Shown: positions 34,305-44,425 of the stretch, piece after piece | How the letters are laid out: each line of letters starts with the position of its first letter | How positions within the stretch are numbered: position 1 is the first letter of the stretch | Source: Brassica napus | Taxonomy: Eukaryota; Streptophyta; Magnoliopsida; Brassicales; Brassicaceae | DNA: 64,000 nt | Direction: 5' to 3' | NCBI RefSeq assembly: GCF_020379485.1 | Contig: NW_026016906.1 | Location: 16,043-80,042 of the forward strand | The notes under the pieces: generated by a model | What the model was told of the DNA's origin: nothing | Database searches by the model: none | What the model saw: only the letters and a program-made list of their open reading frames with translations | Translations under genes and position numbers: made by a program

Positions 34305-35175
34305 CCCAAGAAAGAGATTGACCCCTCTCATTATTTTATTCTTTCATAATGGGGACCCCACAATGTTTGCGTTGCTCACTGTTCTGCTGTATCGACCAAA
34401 ATTGTCTGAAGATAAATTCGAATTGCGTTCTGTCTTGTATTTGGATTTTGAAGAGTTTGTTTATAAACGTTTATTTACATGTTAAGAAGATATAGGACCT
34501 GTACGGTTTGTTCCAGGTTAGGAACTACCAAAGACCAATATTCTCATTACTATTCAAAGCAGTGTAATCTCTATAACCTAGACTAAACCAAACCAGACTT
34601 AAGTTCTAAACTAAATGCCGCCCCGGTAGGGCTAACATAGGTTAGTAATTAGTCCTTGATGTGTAATAAAAGAAGGCATTAAGAATGTGTAATTATGTGT
34701 AGAACTAAAAACTAAGTGGCCGGAGAATGCCAAACATAGCAAGCGTACTAAGTCTCAAGTTTATAGAGAGTAAATTCAATATTATATATTACTTGAAATA
34801 TCCAATCAGAGGAGTTAGTACCACGTGAAGATGTCAGTGACTTGAAGGGCAAGGTTCTTAGTCACGTGTTTTGTTACTCTATAAATAGCATAAGAGAGAT
34901 GACACAAAGAGATGCAAGAGTCGGTAACCTCAATTCAATCAACATTGATTTTTCTCTTGCAGAATTAATCCCATACTCCCACCGCGTGAGGGTTGTTTAG
35001 TGAATGAACTTAAAATCTCCGTACGTTACACATACCCCTTATTCTGAAACTCGCTAGGCGTTACGCGTGCGTTCGGGTTGGGCCTAGCGCGTAACGAGAA
35101 AAACGGGGATTAATCCAAGATTAATCGGAGATTAATTTTGGATATAGTTTAGTAGTGTACGTGAAAACAGAAAGA

Positions 35176-35272
35176 TTGTGTGTAGCCTAGTGGGAGCTGT
35201 TGTGAGTTATTTCCATCAGGTCTCGAGTTCGAGGCCTGACCAATTCAATTTTGCTATTTAATTTTTTTAGGA
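35176..35272 (+). mobile_element. Possible SINE head (tRNA-like)
   Basis: TGTAGCCTAGTGGGAG (box A-like, about 35181-35196) and CGAGTTCGAGGCC (box B-like, about 35224-35236) are spaced about 30 bases apart and followed by a T-rich stretch near 35262-35270. The ends and target duplication are not clear. Confidence 0.45.
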
Positions 35273-35423
35273 GTGGCAATATGGTAATATTCTCATCGTC
35301 TTCCTCTGTCCCAAATATTAAAGGTTAGCTGTTTCTGCAATATTTAGCTGCCGCAACAAAAAAATTAGTAAAATCCTTTATTTTTTTGCTTTTTAATTGT
35401 TGTTTACACCTTGAAGCTATAGA

Positions 35424-35620
35424 TCTACACTATATTAAAGGATTTTGGACTTCAAAATATCCAAAAAATTCAAGTTTTAAAACAGTTCCGTACAATCAAC
35501 CGAATTAAGCATAATCGCCACGGTATGTTCCCGTATAGCATATAACCGCCGCGTTTCCGGCCGCGTTAACCGCGTTTTCGAACAAGGCACATACCCATAT
35601 GGTTCGGACCTTTACTCTAG
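35424..35620 (+). mobile_element. Possible short Helitron derivative
   Basis: The left end is A|TCTACACTATATTAAAGG, close to the Helitron start at 19972. The right end is CTAG followed by T at 35621. No convincing terminal hairpin is present, so it may be internally deleted or a chance match. Confidence 0.3.
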
Positions 35621-35640
35621 TAATTATACTGGAGGCTCGT

Positions 35641-35937
35641 CTTTTTTTTTTGAACATCAAATGCTTATACTAAAATTAAAGGCCCAACGGACTTCTCTGA
35701 CAAAGAAAATAACTAAAACATGACGAATGATAGATGTAACTAAGGAGAGAATAGACCCGTAGAGAAGCTTTACTTGTATTCTTAGAGCCCGCGTTCGAAG
35801 AAACGCAAAGAAGTCGAAATCGACGTTGAATAACCCAACAGATGAGTTTTGAGAGTAATTGAAAACCGTTTCTGGAAATTTCTGGATTTTCCGACATTGC
35901 AGTGAGGTACAAAGAGGCAGCCGGAGTAGGACTACAC
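35641..35937 (-). mobile_element. Possible truncated LINE 3' end
   Basis: On the minus strand the stretch ends GCATTTGATGTTC plus about 10 A, a tail typical of plant LINEs, after a moderately GC-rich body with an 87-codon open frame. No reverse transcriptase motif is visible and the duplication is unclear. Confidence 0.35.
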
Positions 35938-36288
35938 ACTGGAGCCTTATGTTGAATACTGGAGCCTTATGTTGAATCATATATATATATATATATTTTC
36001 TGGTAATCAATCATATATAACTAGTGGAAAAATCACTAAGCTGGGAAAGAAAAAGAGATCATATCTATTTAAGGGCAAGACTATGGTTGATGTTTTGTAT
36101 TGGCTTTTTCTAGTCTATTGTTTGTCAAAAGTTAATTTCATTTCTATTTTTGATGAATTTGTTGTAACAAGTTTTTTTTCCACCACATATTGCCTCTCCT
36201 GAAAAACAAGATTCTAGATCACACTATGGATATTAAAATGAGATATAAAAACAGAAAAAATAAAATAAATAAAAGAAAGAGAGACGGG

Positions 36289-36951
36289 ATGCAGGATCTC
36301 CAATCTCCTAACATACGATCTTACAAATCGTATGAAGGAGGTCGGAACCTCCAACTAGTTGATCCTGCCGATTTAAAACCGGTTAGAGGAATCTATGTTG
36401 TAAGAGAATCAAAGCGTAATCGATCTCCCATGACATCAGATCCATGGCGTAAAATTTCATACAAAGACATGCCCGTTAAATCCAGAAGACCTCCTTCTCA
36501 TTCAAAAACGTTAAAAGGTACTTAAAAACTGAATCATACGGTTTGTAAACTAACTACAACAAAATTTTGTGGGTTGCATTCTGTTTCTACATTTACAAAT
36601 AATGATTCTGGTTGAGGGTGGTGTAATGTATAAACAATCATTACGTTTAAAATGATCATCGCTCTAACATTTTATATGGGGTTTACAAAGATTCTAACAT
36701 TATATATATATTTTTTAAAAACGTTATACACATATGATTTTTTTTTTTTTTGTCAAACATACACATATGATTAATATGTTTTTTTTATAAATGTAATAAT
36801 CATAGGATGGTGGAACGATCCTGAGATAAAGAGAAAGAGACGAGTGGCGAAATACAAGCTTTATTCAGCTGAGGGAAAGGTGAAGAAATCTTTGAAAAAG
36901 AGTTACAAATGGATTAAGATCCAATGCGCTAAGATTATTCATGGAATATAG
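36289..36951 (+). CDS. DUF3511 domain protein
   Basis: A small basic plant protein of unknown function, 124 residues from two exons (36289-36517 and 36806-36951). The C-terminal exon has the DUF3511 signature, GWWNDPEIKRKRRVAKYKL followed by a Lys-rich helix and KIIHGI at the end. The N-terminal part is Ser/Lys/Arg-rich without known motifs. The start MQDLQSPNIRSYKSYEGG was chosen because family members begin with a similar SYGxGR-type segment; in-frame upstream ATGs (36190, 36226) would add a Lys-rich tail. The position matches Arabidopsis At3g05725. The intron contains a near-tail-only insertion. Confidence 0.82.
36726..36772 (-). mobile_element. Near-tail-only insertion in the DUF3511 intron
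   Basis: ATACACATATGATT lies at 36726-36739 and 36759-36772. Between them T12 GTCAAAC, on the minus strand GTTTGAC plus poly-A. The tail type (GAC plus A) resembles the insertion at 8469-8529. Confidence 0.7.
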
Positions 36952-37320
36952 CTTTCTAATGTGTTTTATTGCTTAGTAGTTTGATTTTTTTTTTATAATA
37001 ATAAAATCGTGTGTTTGTTTCATTTATTTGATTATTTTTGTTAGTTGTGGTGTATCTCTTTGACAACATTATATTTGATATGAATTGCAAATCCAATACA
37101 TAAAATAAATATATGTTTTTAATTCAAATTAGTAACTATCGTATGCTTTGCATTGTTATTATTTTTTGGTTTATTAAATACTACAATTTTTAAATGAATT
37201 TTCAAAATCAAAAAAATAATCATTCTTAAGAAGAGATTAATTTTAAATAAAGAAGTAAGAACCAATTGTACAGCTGAGTTCAGATTCTTATAACAAAATT
37301 AGAAACTTTTCAAGAAAAAA

Positions 37321-37363
37321 TGATATATATATATATATATATCTATATATATATATATATATT
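37321..37363. repeat. (TA)n microsatellite
   Basis: A TA run, interrupted once by a C, lies about 320 bases before the first defensin-like gene. Confidence 0.85.
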
Positions 37364-37414
37364 TAAACTAAACCATGGTGTTATTCAAGAAACAAAAATT
37401 GTATATATTTCTGG

Positions 37415-37457
37415 AAAGTATACGCAAATATTTTACCAAAAAAAGTATACGCAAATA
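37415..37457 (+). mobile_element. Short A-ended insertion with 16-bp duplication
   Basis: AAAGTATACGCAAATA lies at 37415-37430 and 37442-37457 around TTTTACCAAAA. This resembles the other near-tail-only insertions, but the tail is short and a simple slippage duplication cannot be excluded. Confidence 0.5.
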
Positions 37458-37678
37458 ATATTTAAGAGCTGTAGAGAGAGAAATTACCTAACTGGCTGTA
37501 ACATGTAAGTCTGCATGGAATTTAAGAGCTCTGCCTAATTAGTGTACATACAATAGAATATATAATTGAACTGCTAATAAGTCAACAAAGATTTCATTAT
37601 AAATATATAACAATCCCCACTGATTTAATTTGTATAATCCAAGTTTAACAGAAACAAACAATTAGTTAAGTGTAAGAA

Positions 37679-38063
37679 ATGGCAAAGACCCTCAATTCAA
37701 TCTGCTTCGCCACTCTTTTGCTCGTTGTCTTGTTAATGTCCACCGGTAATTCGACTTTAGTATTTTCCAAAATTTTCATGCATGCATGCATAAATCAAGA
37801 AAATGTTTCTTTCATTATATCCCTTCTTCAGTCTCATCATAATCAAATTTAGTGTGTTTATGCGTTTGAATGGATGTTGGATATGTACAGAAATCCAGAA
37901 GAGCGAGGCGACTTGTAAGAAGTTCTTAGGCGAAGCCCCAGTGCATCCATGTAAGGAAAAAGCTTGTAAGGAAGTGTGTAAGGAACATTACTACCACTCA
38001 TGTAAAGGAGAGTGTGAGATGCATGGCTACGAAGAGCATTGCCACTGTTACGGAAAATACTGA
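37679..38063 (+). CDS. Defensin-like secreted cysteine-rich peptide, copy 1
   Basis: A 79-residue precursor in two exons (37679-37745 and 37891-38063). Exon 1 encodes the hydrophobic signal peptide (cleavage probably after SEA) and the phase-1 intron after it is typical of the family. The mature part has eight cysteines with the CxxxC pair (CKEVC), GEC and the final CHC, the pattern of plant defensins with a cysteine-stabilised alpha-beta fold. It is similar to the DEFL genes at Arabidopsis At3g05727/At3g05730. Its role (defence or signalling) is not determinable from sequence. The downstream paralogue is at 39596-39974. Confidence 0.9.
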
Positions 38064-39595
38064 AAATTACACAAATAAAATCTATCGTATGAAATAAAAA
38101 AAAAAAAAATCTTATACATATATAATGTAATTGTGGTATGTTCGATCTAATAAGGTATGTATGTTTAAGTTGTTTGCTTCAAGTAAAATGAAGAATGTTG
38201 ACCTTCTAAGTTTATAATAAGATCATGTTGTATGCTGTTTCGTATTAATAATAAACTATACTTGTGTTATGTCTACGTACTTTAATTCGATTTAGATTAA
38301 AAAATACGCACTCGTTTTCTTCACGATTTTCGTTATAATGCTATCTCTAGCAAATCGCAAGTATTATAAATCATATGCAGCTACATATCCACATAATGCA
38401 TGCTATTGACAAATATATTATGGTGACACTATAATTTGTATTTATTCAGAACTCGGTGATGATAAACTTCTTAGTTTCGAGAATAACTATTTTACTTTCC
38501 CCTACGCTGATTACCAAAATTCTTATTAAACACACAAACTTATGAAAGTATAAACTCCACTACTGTTAATTTCTTCTTGGTAAATACGTTTTACTCAGGA
38601 AAGATTGAGTAAGCCGTTTTTGTTCAGAGAATATCTAAATTAACTAGGCTTTCATTTATATTTTATTGTATACACTAATTCAAGCATGCATTAAAATGTT
38701 TAGGGAACTAGGGTTCTAGCCAGGAGCCTTTGCCGCAATAATCTTTCTATTTAAACCGTTAGCATTATAAAGCTATAGAAATTATAAATTAAATAAAAAG
38801 GGGAGAAGGATTTGACTTTAAAGCTTTTAAAAGGTCGAGATAGATTACCTTACCCGGATGGTTAAAAGACATTAATGAGGAGTTTCATTATGAACTATAG
38901 CTAGAATCAAGTGGCCATGAAGTCTAGCTAGCTATACGAAACAATTACTATGGATCAAATGACCTCTATAGAATTAGCCAATTAGGTAATACTGCCACTA
39001 AGAAAACTTGAAAAATTGGTTATTTTATACCGTTTAATTTAATTACTCCCCAATAAAGCAAAAGGTTGGCAGCATATCTAAATTTTTACTACCATTTCCA
39101 AAGCCATGCTCGTTAAAATGAGGAAAAATCACATAGCCAACAAAACTCTTCTCATACCTTTCTACTTCTTTTCTTCCTCTTGTCAGTTGTCACCAGTTCT
39201 ACTTCTCTACATCCTCCTAAACCCTTCAAACACTTTTGTTCACCGAAAACCCACCGGACAAGTTTCCTGCGAACAATCTGATCATGATACTTCTTTATCC
39301 GGATTCGTTTTATGTATCTCAACCTTTTATAATTTATTTCTGAAACTCCTAGTAGAAAGCTTTGAGAGGATTTCGCAATTGGACTTTAAAACGGCAGTAT
39401 GTAAGCCAAGAAATGGGCCTTACAGGCCACATATATGTAAGAATGAAACCACGACGTTGCAAATAGGGTAACAAAAGTCAACTATATTTTTGCTATAAAT
39501 AGACTACAACCCCCATTCATTAGTATCACCCAAGTTTCTAAATACAGAAAGAAGCCATTACCTAAGAGTAGAAAGAAGAAGCAATAGCTACAGAA
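38064..39595. other. 3' flank of defensin-like copy 1, part of the duplicated unit
   Basis: Blocks of this spacer recur after copy 2: CTTAGTTT and its GATTAC context near 38475 versus 40788, and AAAAGGGGAGAA(G/A)GATTTGACTTTA near 38798 versus 41515. The tandem duplication therefore included the gene and more than 1 kb downstream. A TATA-like CTATAAATAG at about 39494 precedes copy 2. Confidence 0.55.
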
Positions 39596-39974
39596 ATGGC
39601 AAAGACCATCAGTTCCATCTGCTTCACCACTCTTTTGCTCGTTGTCTTATTCATTTCGGCCGGTAATTTTTGGTTCTAATTTTTCTCAAAAATTTCATAT
39701 GCATGCATATATTTATACATATGTATAATTCAATTTATAGAAACTGAATGAATGTTCATTATATATAGAAATACCAAAGAGCGAGGCGACATGTACGAAG
39801 TATTTAGGCGAAGCCATATTGGCGTACCCATGTAGTGAAAGCTATTGTGAAGCCAAGTGCGCTGAGCATTACCACGAGTCATGCAGAGGAGAGTGTGAGG
39901 ATCATGATCATCACCACGGAGTGCATTTGACAAATGACCACGACGATCACTGCCACTGCTACGGTCGTTATTAA
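39596..39974 (+). CDS. Defensin-like peptide, copy 2, with His/Asp-rich insertion
   Basis: A 90-residue precursor in two exons (39596-39662 and 39769-39974). The signal peptide is nearly the same as copy 1 and all eight cysteines are kept (CEAKC, GEC, final CHC). Between GEC and the last CHC it has an insertion rich in His and Asp (DHDHHHGVH then NDHDDH) in place of the short MHGYEEH of copy 1. The extra loop lengthens the beta-hairpin region and has metal-binding potential, which is inference. The reading frame is open, so the copy looks functional. Confidence 0.9.
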
Positions 39975-40286
39975 ACTGATGAAGTATCGAATTAAAAAAG
40001 TAAGAATGTAAGCGTGGTCGTTATGTTGGATTTAAGTGTATGTGTGAGCGTTGTTTCCTTTTTTTAAAATAAAATAAAATAGTACGTAGGACGAAGCTGA
40101 TGAGTTTGCTTCCCTCTACGTCTATGATGTACGTTATTTCAATTTGAGTAATAATAAAGTTGTTTATGTATGTTATTTCGATTTGAGCATTAATAAAGTT
40201 GTTTTTTTTATCTACGTAATTTTAACCACATGATTAGATGAAAACATATATTCGTCTTCTGATGTTTTATGTACGTTCACAGTATC

Positions 40287-40557
40287 AACGTATCCAGGGC
40301 CGTCTAACAGCACGCGCAAGTGGAGCGGTCGAACAGGGCCCCGAAATATAAAAATAAAAAATTTAAGGATTTTTCAAAATATATAGATAAATTATGATAA
40401 AAAACTTTAAAATTTTAGATATAATGCTAAATTTAGAACTTATAATTAAAAAAAATCAGACAAAGTTATTAAATTTTAAAATTACGTGATAAAATGTACG
40501 ATTAATATTTTTTTTGAACAGGGCCTAAAATTAATTTGAGACGGCCCTGAACGTATC
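40287..40557. mobile_element. hAT-type MITE
   Basis: CAGGGCCGTCT (40295) and AGACGGCCCTG (ending 40549) are perfect 11-bp inverted ends, flanked by the 8-bp duplication AACGTATC (40287-40294 and 40550-40557). The 255-bp body is AT-rich with no ORF. Confidence 0.9.
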
Positions 40558-41960
40558 AAATTAATAAGCTAGCTAGATATTAATCACCTAAAATCTTTAA
40601 TAAAATCATCCTAGCAACAAAACTCTTTAGTAAAACATGCTAGTTGTTTTTTTTTTTTTTTACTTTTTGAGCTTTTAGTCTATTAGTTTTTGGTGTAAAT
40701 ATTAAAACTAAACATGTTTTGATGAGACAAATAATCTTTAACAAATGTTATGGCGACATTCCGATTTTTGGTGACGAAAAACTTCTTAGTTTGGACACTA
40801 ACTTTTGTATCTACGTCGATTACTAAAATAAGAAATCATGATTAAATTTTAAATAATTAAATGTCATACATAATGGAAGAACAAACATTACCATGCATGC
40901 ATCACCATCACCAATTCACTTGGTAAATAAGCTTCCCTTAAGTAAGATAGAGGCAACCATTACTTTCCGGAGCAATTCTAATTTAACCACAAACTTAATA
41001 CCACTTTCCAAATTTACTTTTAAAAAATAATCATTTTCATAAATATCATAAACGAACTCTTTTAAATCAATTTAAATGTTTAATAATCATTTATAAAAAT
41101 TTATAAACCCAACTTCACCCTTTAACCCTATAAGATAATTATTAAATCATAAATTTAAATATTAAGATATTTTTGATTAAATGTATTCTGAAAATTGATG
41201 CTAACTTATGGCATTTCAATCAATTTCTCTTACTTTCTCAATATTCTTACATGGCAGCCACCTACTACCATGCATATTGTGATTGATTTTCTACCCTATT
41301 TGTAGCAACTTATTTCCGGAGAAGTAGTATGTAGGATTCAGAATAATGGAGATATACAAAAAAAAAACCGAAATACTTGTTGCTCTTGTATGAGTATACA
41401 CTAATTTGTTTTTCTCTATATTCTTTATTATTATTATTATCATTATTATTATTACTCTTTTAATAAATAAAACAAAATAACTGTTACAAAAAAGTTACAA
41501 AAATAAAACAAAACAAAAGGGGAGAAAGATTTGACTTTATCGAGTAGTGGAGCTTGCTCAAGAACCAAGTGAACAATTGGACATGGCCCGCGCTATTAAC
41601 CTATTAATGGGAACAAAGGACCTCTATACATCTAGGGAAATATCAAATATCCATAGGAAAACTGCAAGAGTTGCTTCACAAAAACCGCTGAATTTAAAAC
41701 TTTTGCCCCCAATAAATTGAAAAGTTGGGACCAGACTTTTTTATTTTTCCCTTTCCAACTCATACAGCCAGCTAGCCAAGATAATAGTGTCCTCTTCTTT
41801 ACAACAGTATCTGAAAAGACCTTCATCTATGTTTTTTCGTATGTTCAAAACCCTCACCTAGACATTTAATAGGAGATCAGTTGAACCAGGAAAGGTAAAC
41901 CATGGTACCGGGTTATTAATGGACTCACACCGATCGTTTAAGCTGGGTTTGAAAGAGAGA
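40558..41960. other. 3' flank of defensin-like copy 2
   Basis: AT-rich; it contains the blocks homologous to 38475-38980. No further defensin-like gene follows. (ATT)n runs lie near 41428-41452. Confidence 0.4.
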
Positions 41961-41964
41961 TAGT

Positions 41965-42278
41965 TGGGCCTCAAAGCCCATCCAATGGAAAATAAACGGC
42001 AACGTTTAAAAAATAGCGGGAAAACGTAGCTGACAAGGTCAATTGCGCGGAGGCCTCTTCGAATCGCCGTCGTGGAAGAAAACTCACAGCTTCCGTTGCC
42101 GGAGTTGAGAATCCTCCTCTAGAATACGAAGGGACAAGATCTCGAATCGGAGAAAGCTCGATTGCTGAGTCTAGCTACCAAATTAGGATTCGATGAAGCC
42201 GCGAAGCAATGCTTTGATCGGTTCCTTGATCTCTACGGCACCAAATTTGAATCTATAATCTGTGCTCTAATCAATTGA
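41965..42278 (+). pseudogene. Relic promoter and first exon of a RecQ helicase (RECQI1-like)
   Basis: From 42126 an open frame of 50 codons reads TKGQDLESEKARLLSLATKL and then FDEAAKQCFDRFLDLYGTKF, ending at a TGA at 42276. It resembles the N-terminal region I remember for Arabidopsis RECQI1 (At3g05740), which lies at this position, between the DEFL and PMEI genes. The expected start codon reads ACG (42126-42128). The upstream TTGGGCC (41968) and AGCCCA are site II-like motifs of a housekeeping promoter. No helicase domain follows, so this is a fragment left after loss of the gene. The identity rests on memory of the N-terminus and on synteny. Confidence 0.55.
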
Positions 42279-42725
42279 ACTACGAAGTTTTTTTTTTCTT
42301 TTTTTCTTCTAACTAATTAAAGCACAAAGTTTTACGGTTATATATCTCCAAAACCCAAAACTGAAAAGAAAATACTGTTATATATGTTTAAGATTTAAAC
42401 TTAATTTATCCTTTCCCAAGTCTTAATGTATGAACGTTACTAGAAGTCTAGAATACTCTGGAGACTTATTCGACCGGAATATTTGTAAACGCAGCTTACA
42501 GTCGTGTGATAACTGTGAAATGATCTTTATCATATCTAACCTCTTATTGATGTATATTTTTATTCTCATTTAAATCTTATAAGGTTATGATTTTGGTTTT
42601 AACGACATACATATGTTGTAATATATATATATATATATCTCTATGCAAAGAAACTGCTTGGATACAAAATTTCTTATTGAGTTATTATTATTATCCTCTC
42701 TTTTGCTTGTAAATCATATATAAAT
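42279..42725. other. AT-rich spacer
   Basis: The body of the RecQ gene would be expected here but nothing of it can be recognised. A short (TA)n run is at about 42621-42638. Confidence 0.4.
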
Positions 42726-43298
42726 TTAATTGAAAAGACTAGTGAAAAATCTAACAATGTGACACATTTCGATAAACTTCACACTGCGATTCAAGACAAA
42801 AGGCGGCTCATTAGAAGGTCCTTCGAACTGATCTTTGCATACATAAGCATAATCAAGTGCTTTGTAAGCAGCGTTATATGCTTGTTGGAACGAGTTATTT
42901 CTCAAAAACTCTTTAGCTACTTCAAGCTCTTTGATCGCTGTGCCATAGCCATTCACACATTCAACGCAAGCGTTCTTGAACTGCTTGTCATTACCTGAGA
43001 TTTTTGCAAAGAGGTCCATCAGATCTAGGTTTTCCTGACCAAACGCTTGAGCTTTTTCGGCTGCGAGCTCCATAAGGCCACGGATGTTCATCGAGGTCGT
43101 TCTATTATGAGCGGTTAGCCATTTGACGCAAAAGCGACGATTGTAAAGGATTGATTTTGAGCAGAGTTTGTTGAGGGTTTCTTTCGTGACGTTGTCTGTG
43201 GGAGTAAAGGAAAAAGATGAAGGGGTGATGATAAGAATCAGAAGAAGTTGAAGAGAGAGGATTGAATATGTGTTTCTTGTGATGCAAGATACACCCAT
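42726..43298 (-). CDS. Plant invertase/pectin methylesterase inhibitor domain protein
   Basis: A single exon encodes 190 residues. A signal peptide covers about residues 1-31 (hydrophobic LQLLLILIITP). The mature part has the PMEI pattern: an N-terminal Cys hairpin (CSKSILYNRRFC), a helical bundle with N-glycosylation sites, and later cysteines in CVECVNGY and YVC. Such proteins inhibit pectin methylesterase or invertase in the apoplast. The start MGVSCITRN (43298) was chosen because it leads directly into the signal peptide; an upstream in-frame ATG at 43472 would bury it. It corresponds to Arabidopsis At3g05741. The N-terminal Cys hairpin spacing is somewhat long, so inhibitor activity is not certain. 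Confidence 0.8.
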   Translation of the reverse strand: MGVSCITRNTYSILSLQLLLILIITPSSFSFTPTDNVTKETLNKLCSKSILYNRRFCVKWLTAHNRTTSMNIRGLMELAAEKAQAFGQENLDLMDLFAKISGNDKQFKNACVECVNGYGTAIKELEVAKEFLRNNSFQQAYNAAYKALDYAYVCKDQFEGPSNEPPFVLNRSVKFIEMCHIVRFFTSLFN

Positions 43299-44425
43299 TG
43301 CTTGGCTTAGATGTGAAGGAACAATGTATGTTTTTCTAAATGTTAAATACGAATATGGTGGTTTAGTATTATTATAATATGAATGAATAATTTGGAGGAT
43401 TATAGTAGAATCCTCTATCAATATATAGTATCGTGTAAATGTAACTCTTGTTTTAATGAATTGATGTCCCAATTCATTTTGTAGCTTAAACTGTTAGAAG
43501 ACTGGTGCGTTATTAATCAATTTTGTTAGGAGTAAATAAGTTTCTTTTTTTTTGTGTGTGCATTAATTAGAACAACACTTGACCGGTAGACTTTGACCTG
43601 AAAGACCTTTGTTTATTTTGGATCTTTGAAAAATAGTCCTTTGTATGTATGTGTGGATGAAGATTATGCATTTCATGATTCAAAGAAGTTCACTATTTGT
43701 TATTATCTACTTAGGCGTCTTTTTGAGTAGACTCAACGAGGTCTTGTCTTATTTGTTTGTATCAGAAGCATCAAAGCAAGATAATCAAAATGATCAAAAC
43801 TCATGTGAGTTATGGCCCTTTGTAAAGGAGTAAGAACCATAAGTAAAAATAAGAGAACTACATACAAAATGGGTCTTAAAAAATCTTCTGTTTTTAAACA
43901 ACAAATTTGTAACAAGGTTTTTCTCTTGAAAGCTGAGCTATATTTCTAGAAAGCGCAGAACAGCAAACATGATCATGAAATCTGATCGAATGTCCTTTTC
44001 TCACCTGCTTGTGTATCTGCTTCTTGGTTATCTTGTGGTCCAAGTAAGTTTTGGTCTTCACCAGAGAACAACAAGCTAGGTAGTGAGGGGAAGTGGACAC
44101 TCTTTATATTTGACCAGAAAGCATCCTCTAGTATCTTGTCAATGTTGGTCTTCAAAACTTGAGGATCAAAAAACAATGAATACCTCCTGAAAAAATAAAA
44201 GGAATGTTAATCAAATGAGTAGTAACAAAGGAGCAAGATATTAAATAAAATTAATCTATATGCTGTCTCTTTAATTTCTATGTAATATACTTTGCAAATT
44301 AACTTCGACTAATATTTATAGATCGAGTGGGATAAAAATTTGAAGCAGAAAAAAAGGAGCAAGATAAAGACGAATTGTTGTGATTTTTAAGTTATCTAGG
44401 GTTTTGTTTTTTTGGCTTTATAGAA
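43299..44425. other. Spacer with an unassigned exon-like segment
   Basis: On the minus strand, 44187-43973 is preceded by a good acceptor (TTTTCAG) and reads RYSLFFDPQVLKTNIDKILE then continues open to a TGA. It could be the last exon of a decayed gene; I do not recognise it and see no partner exon. Confidence 0.3.

Larger units (their letters stand above)
34305..36288. other. Repeat-rich spacer after SYP43
   Basis: No intact gene. It contains a SINE-like box A/B pair (35176-35270), a Helitron-like short element (35424-35620) and a possible LINE 3' end (35641-35937), each listed separately. A 20-bp tandem duplication, ACTGGAGCCTTATGTTGAAT twice, lies at about 35938-35977. Confidence 0.4.

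Noticed and set aside
35676..36010. Overlapping minus-strand ORFs of 87 and 117 codons as a gene
   Set aside because: They share no recognisable domain and end at a poly-A-like tail, so a retroposon fragment is more likely.
39106..39471. 121-codon ORF between the defensin-like genes
   Set aside because: Composition is low-complexity and hydrophobic, no family is recognisable, and it lies in the duplicated 3' flank, where its counterpart is not open.
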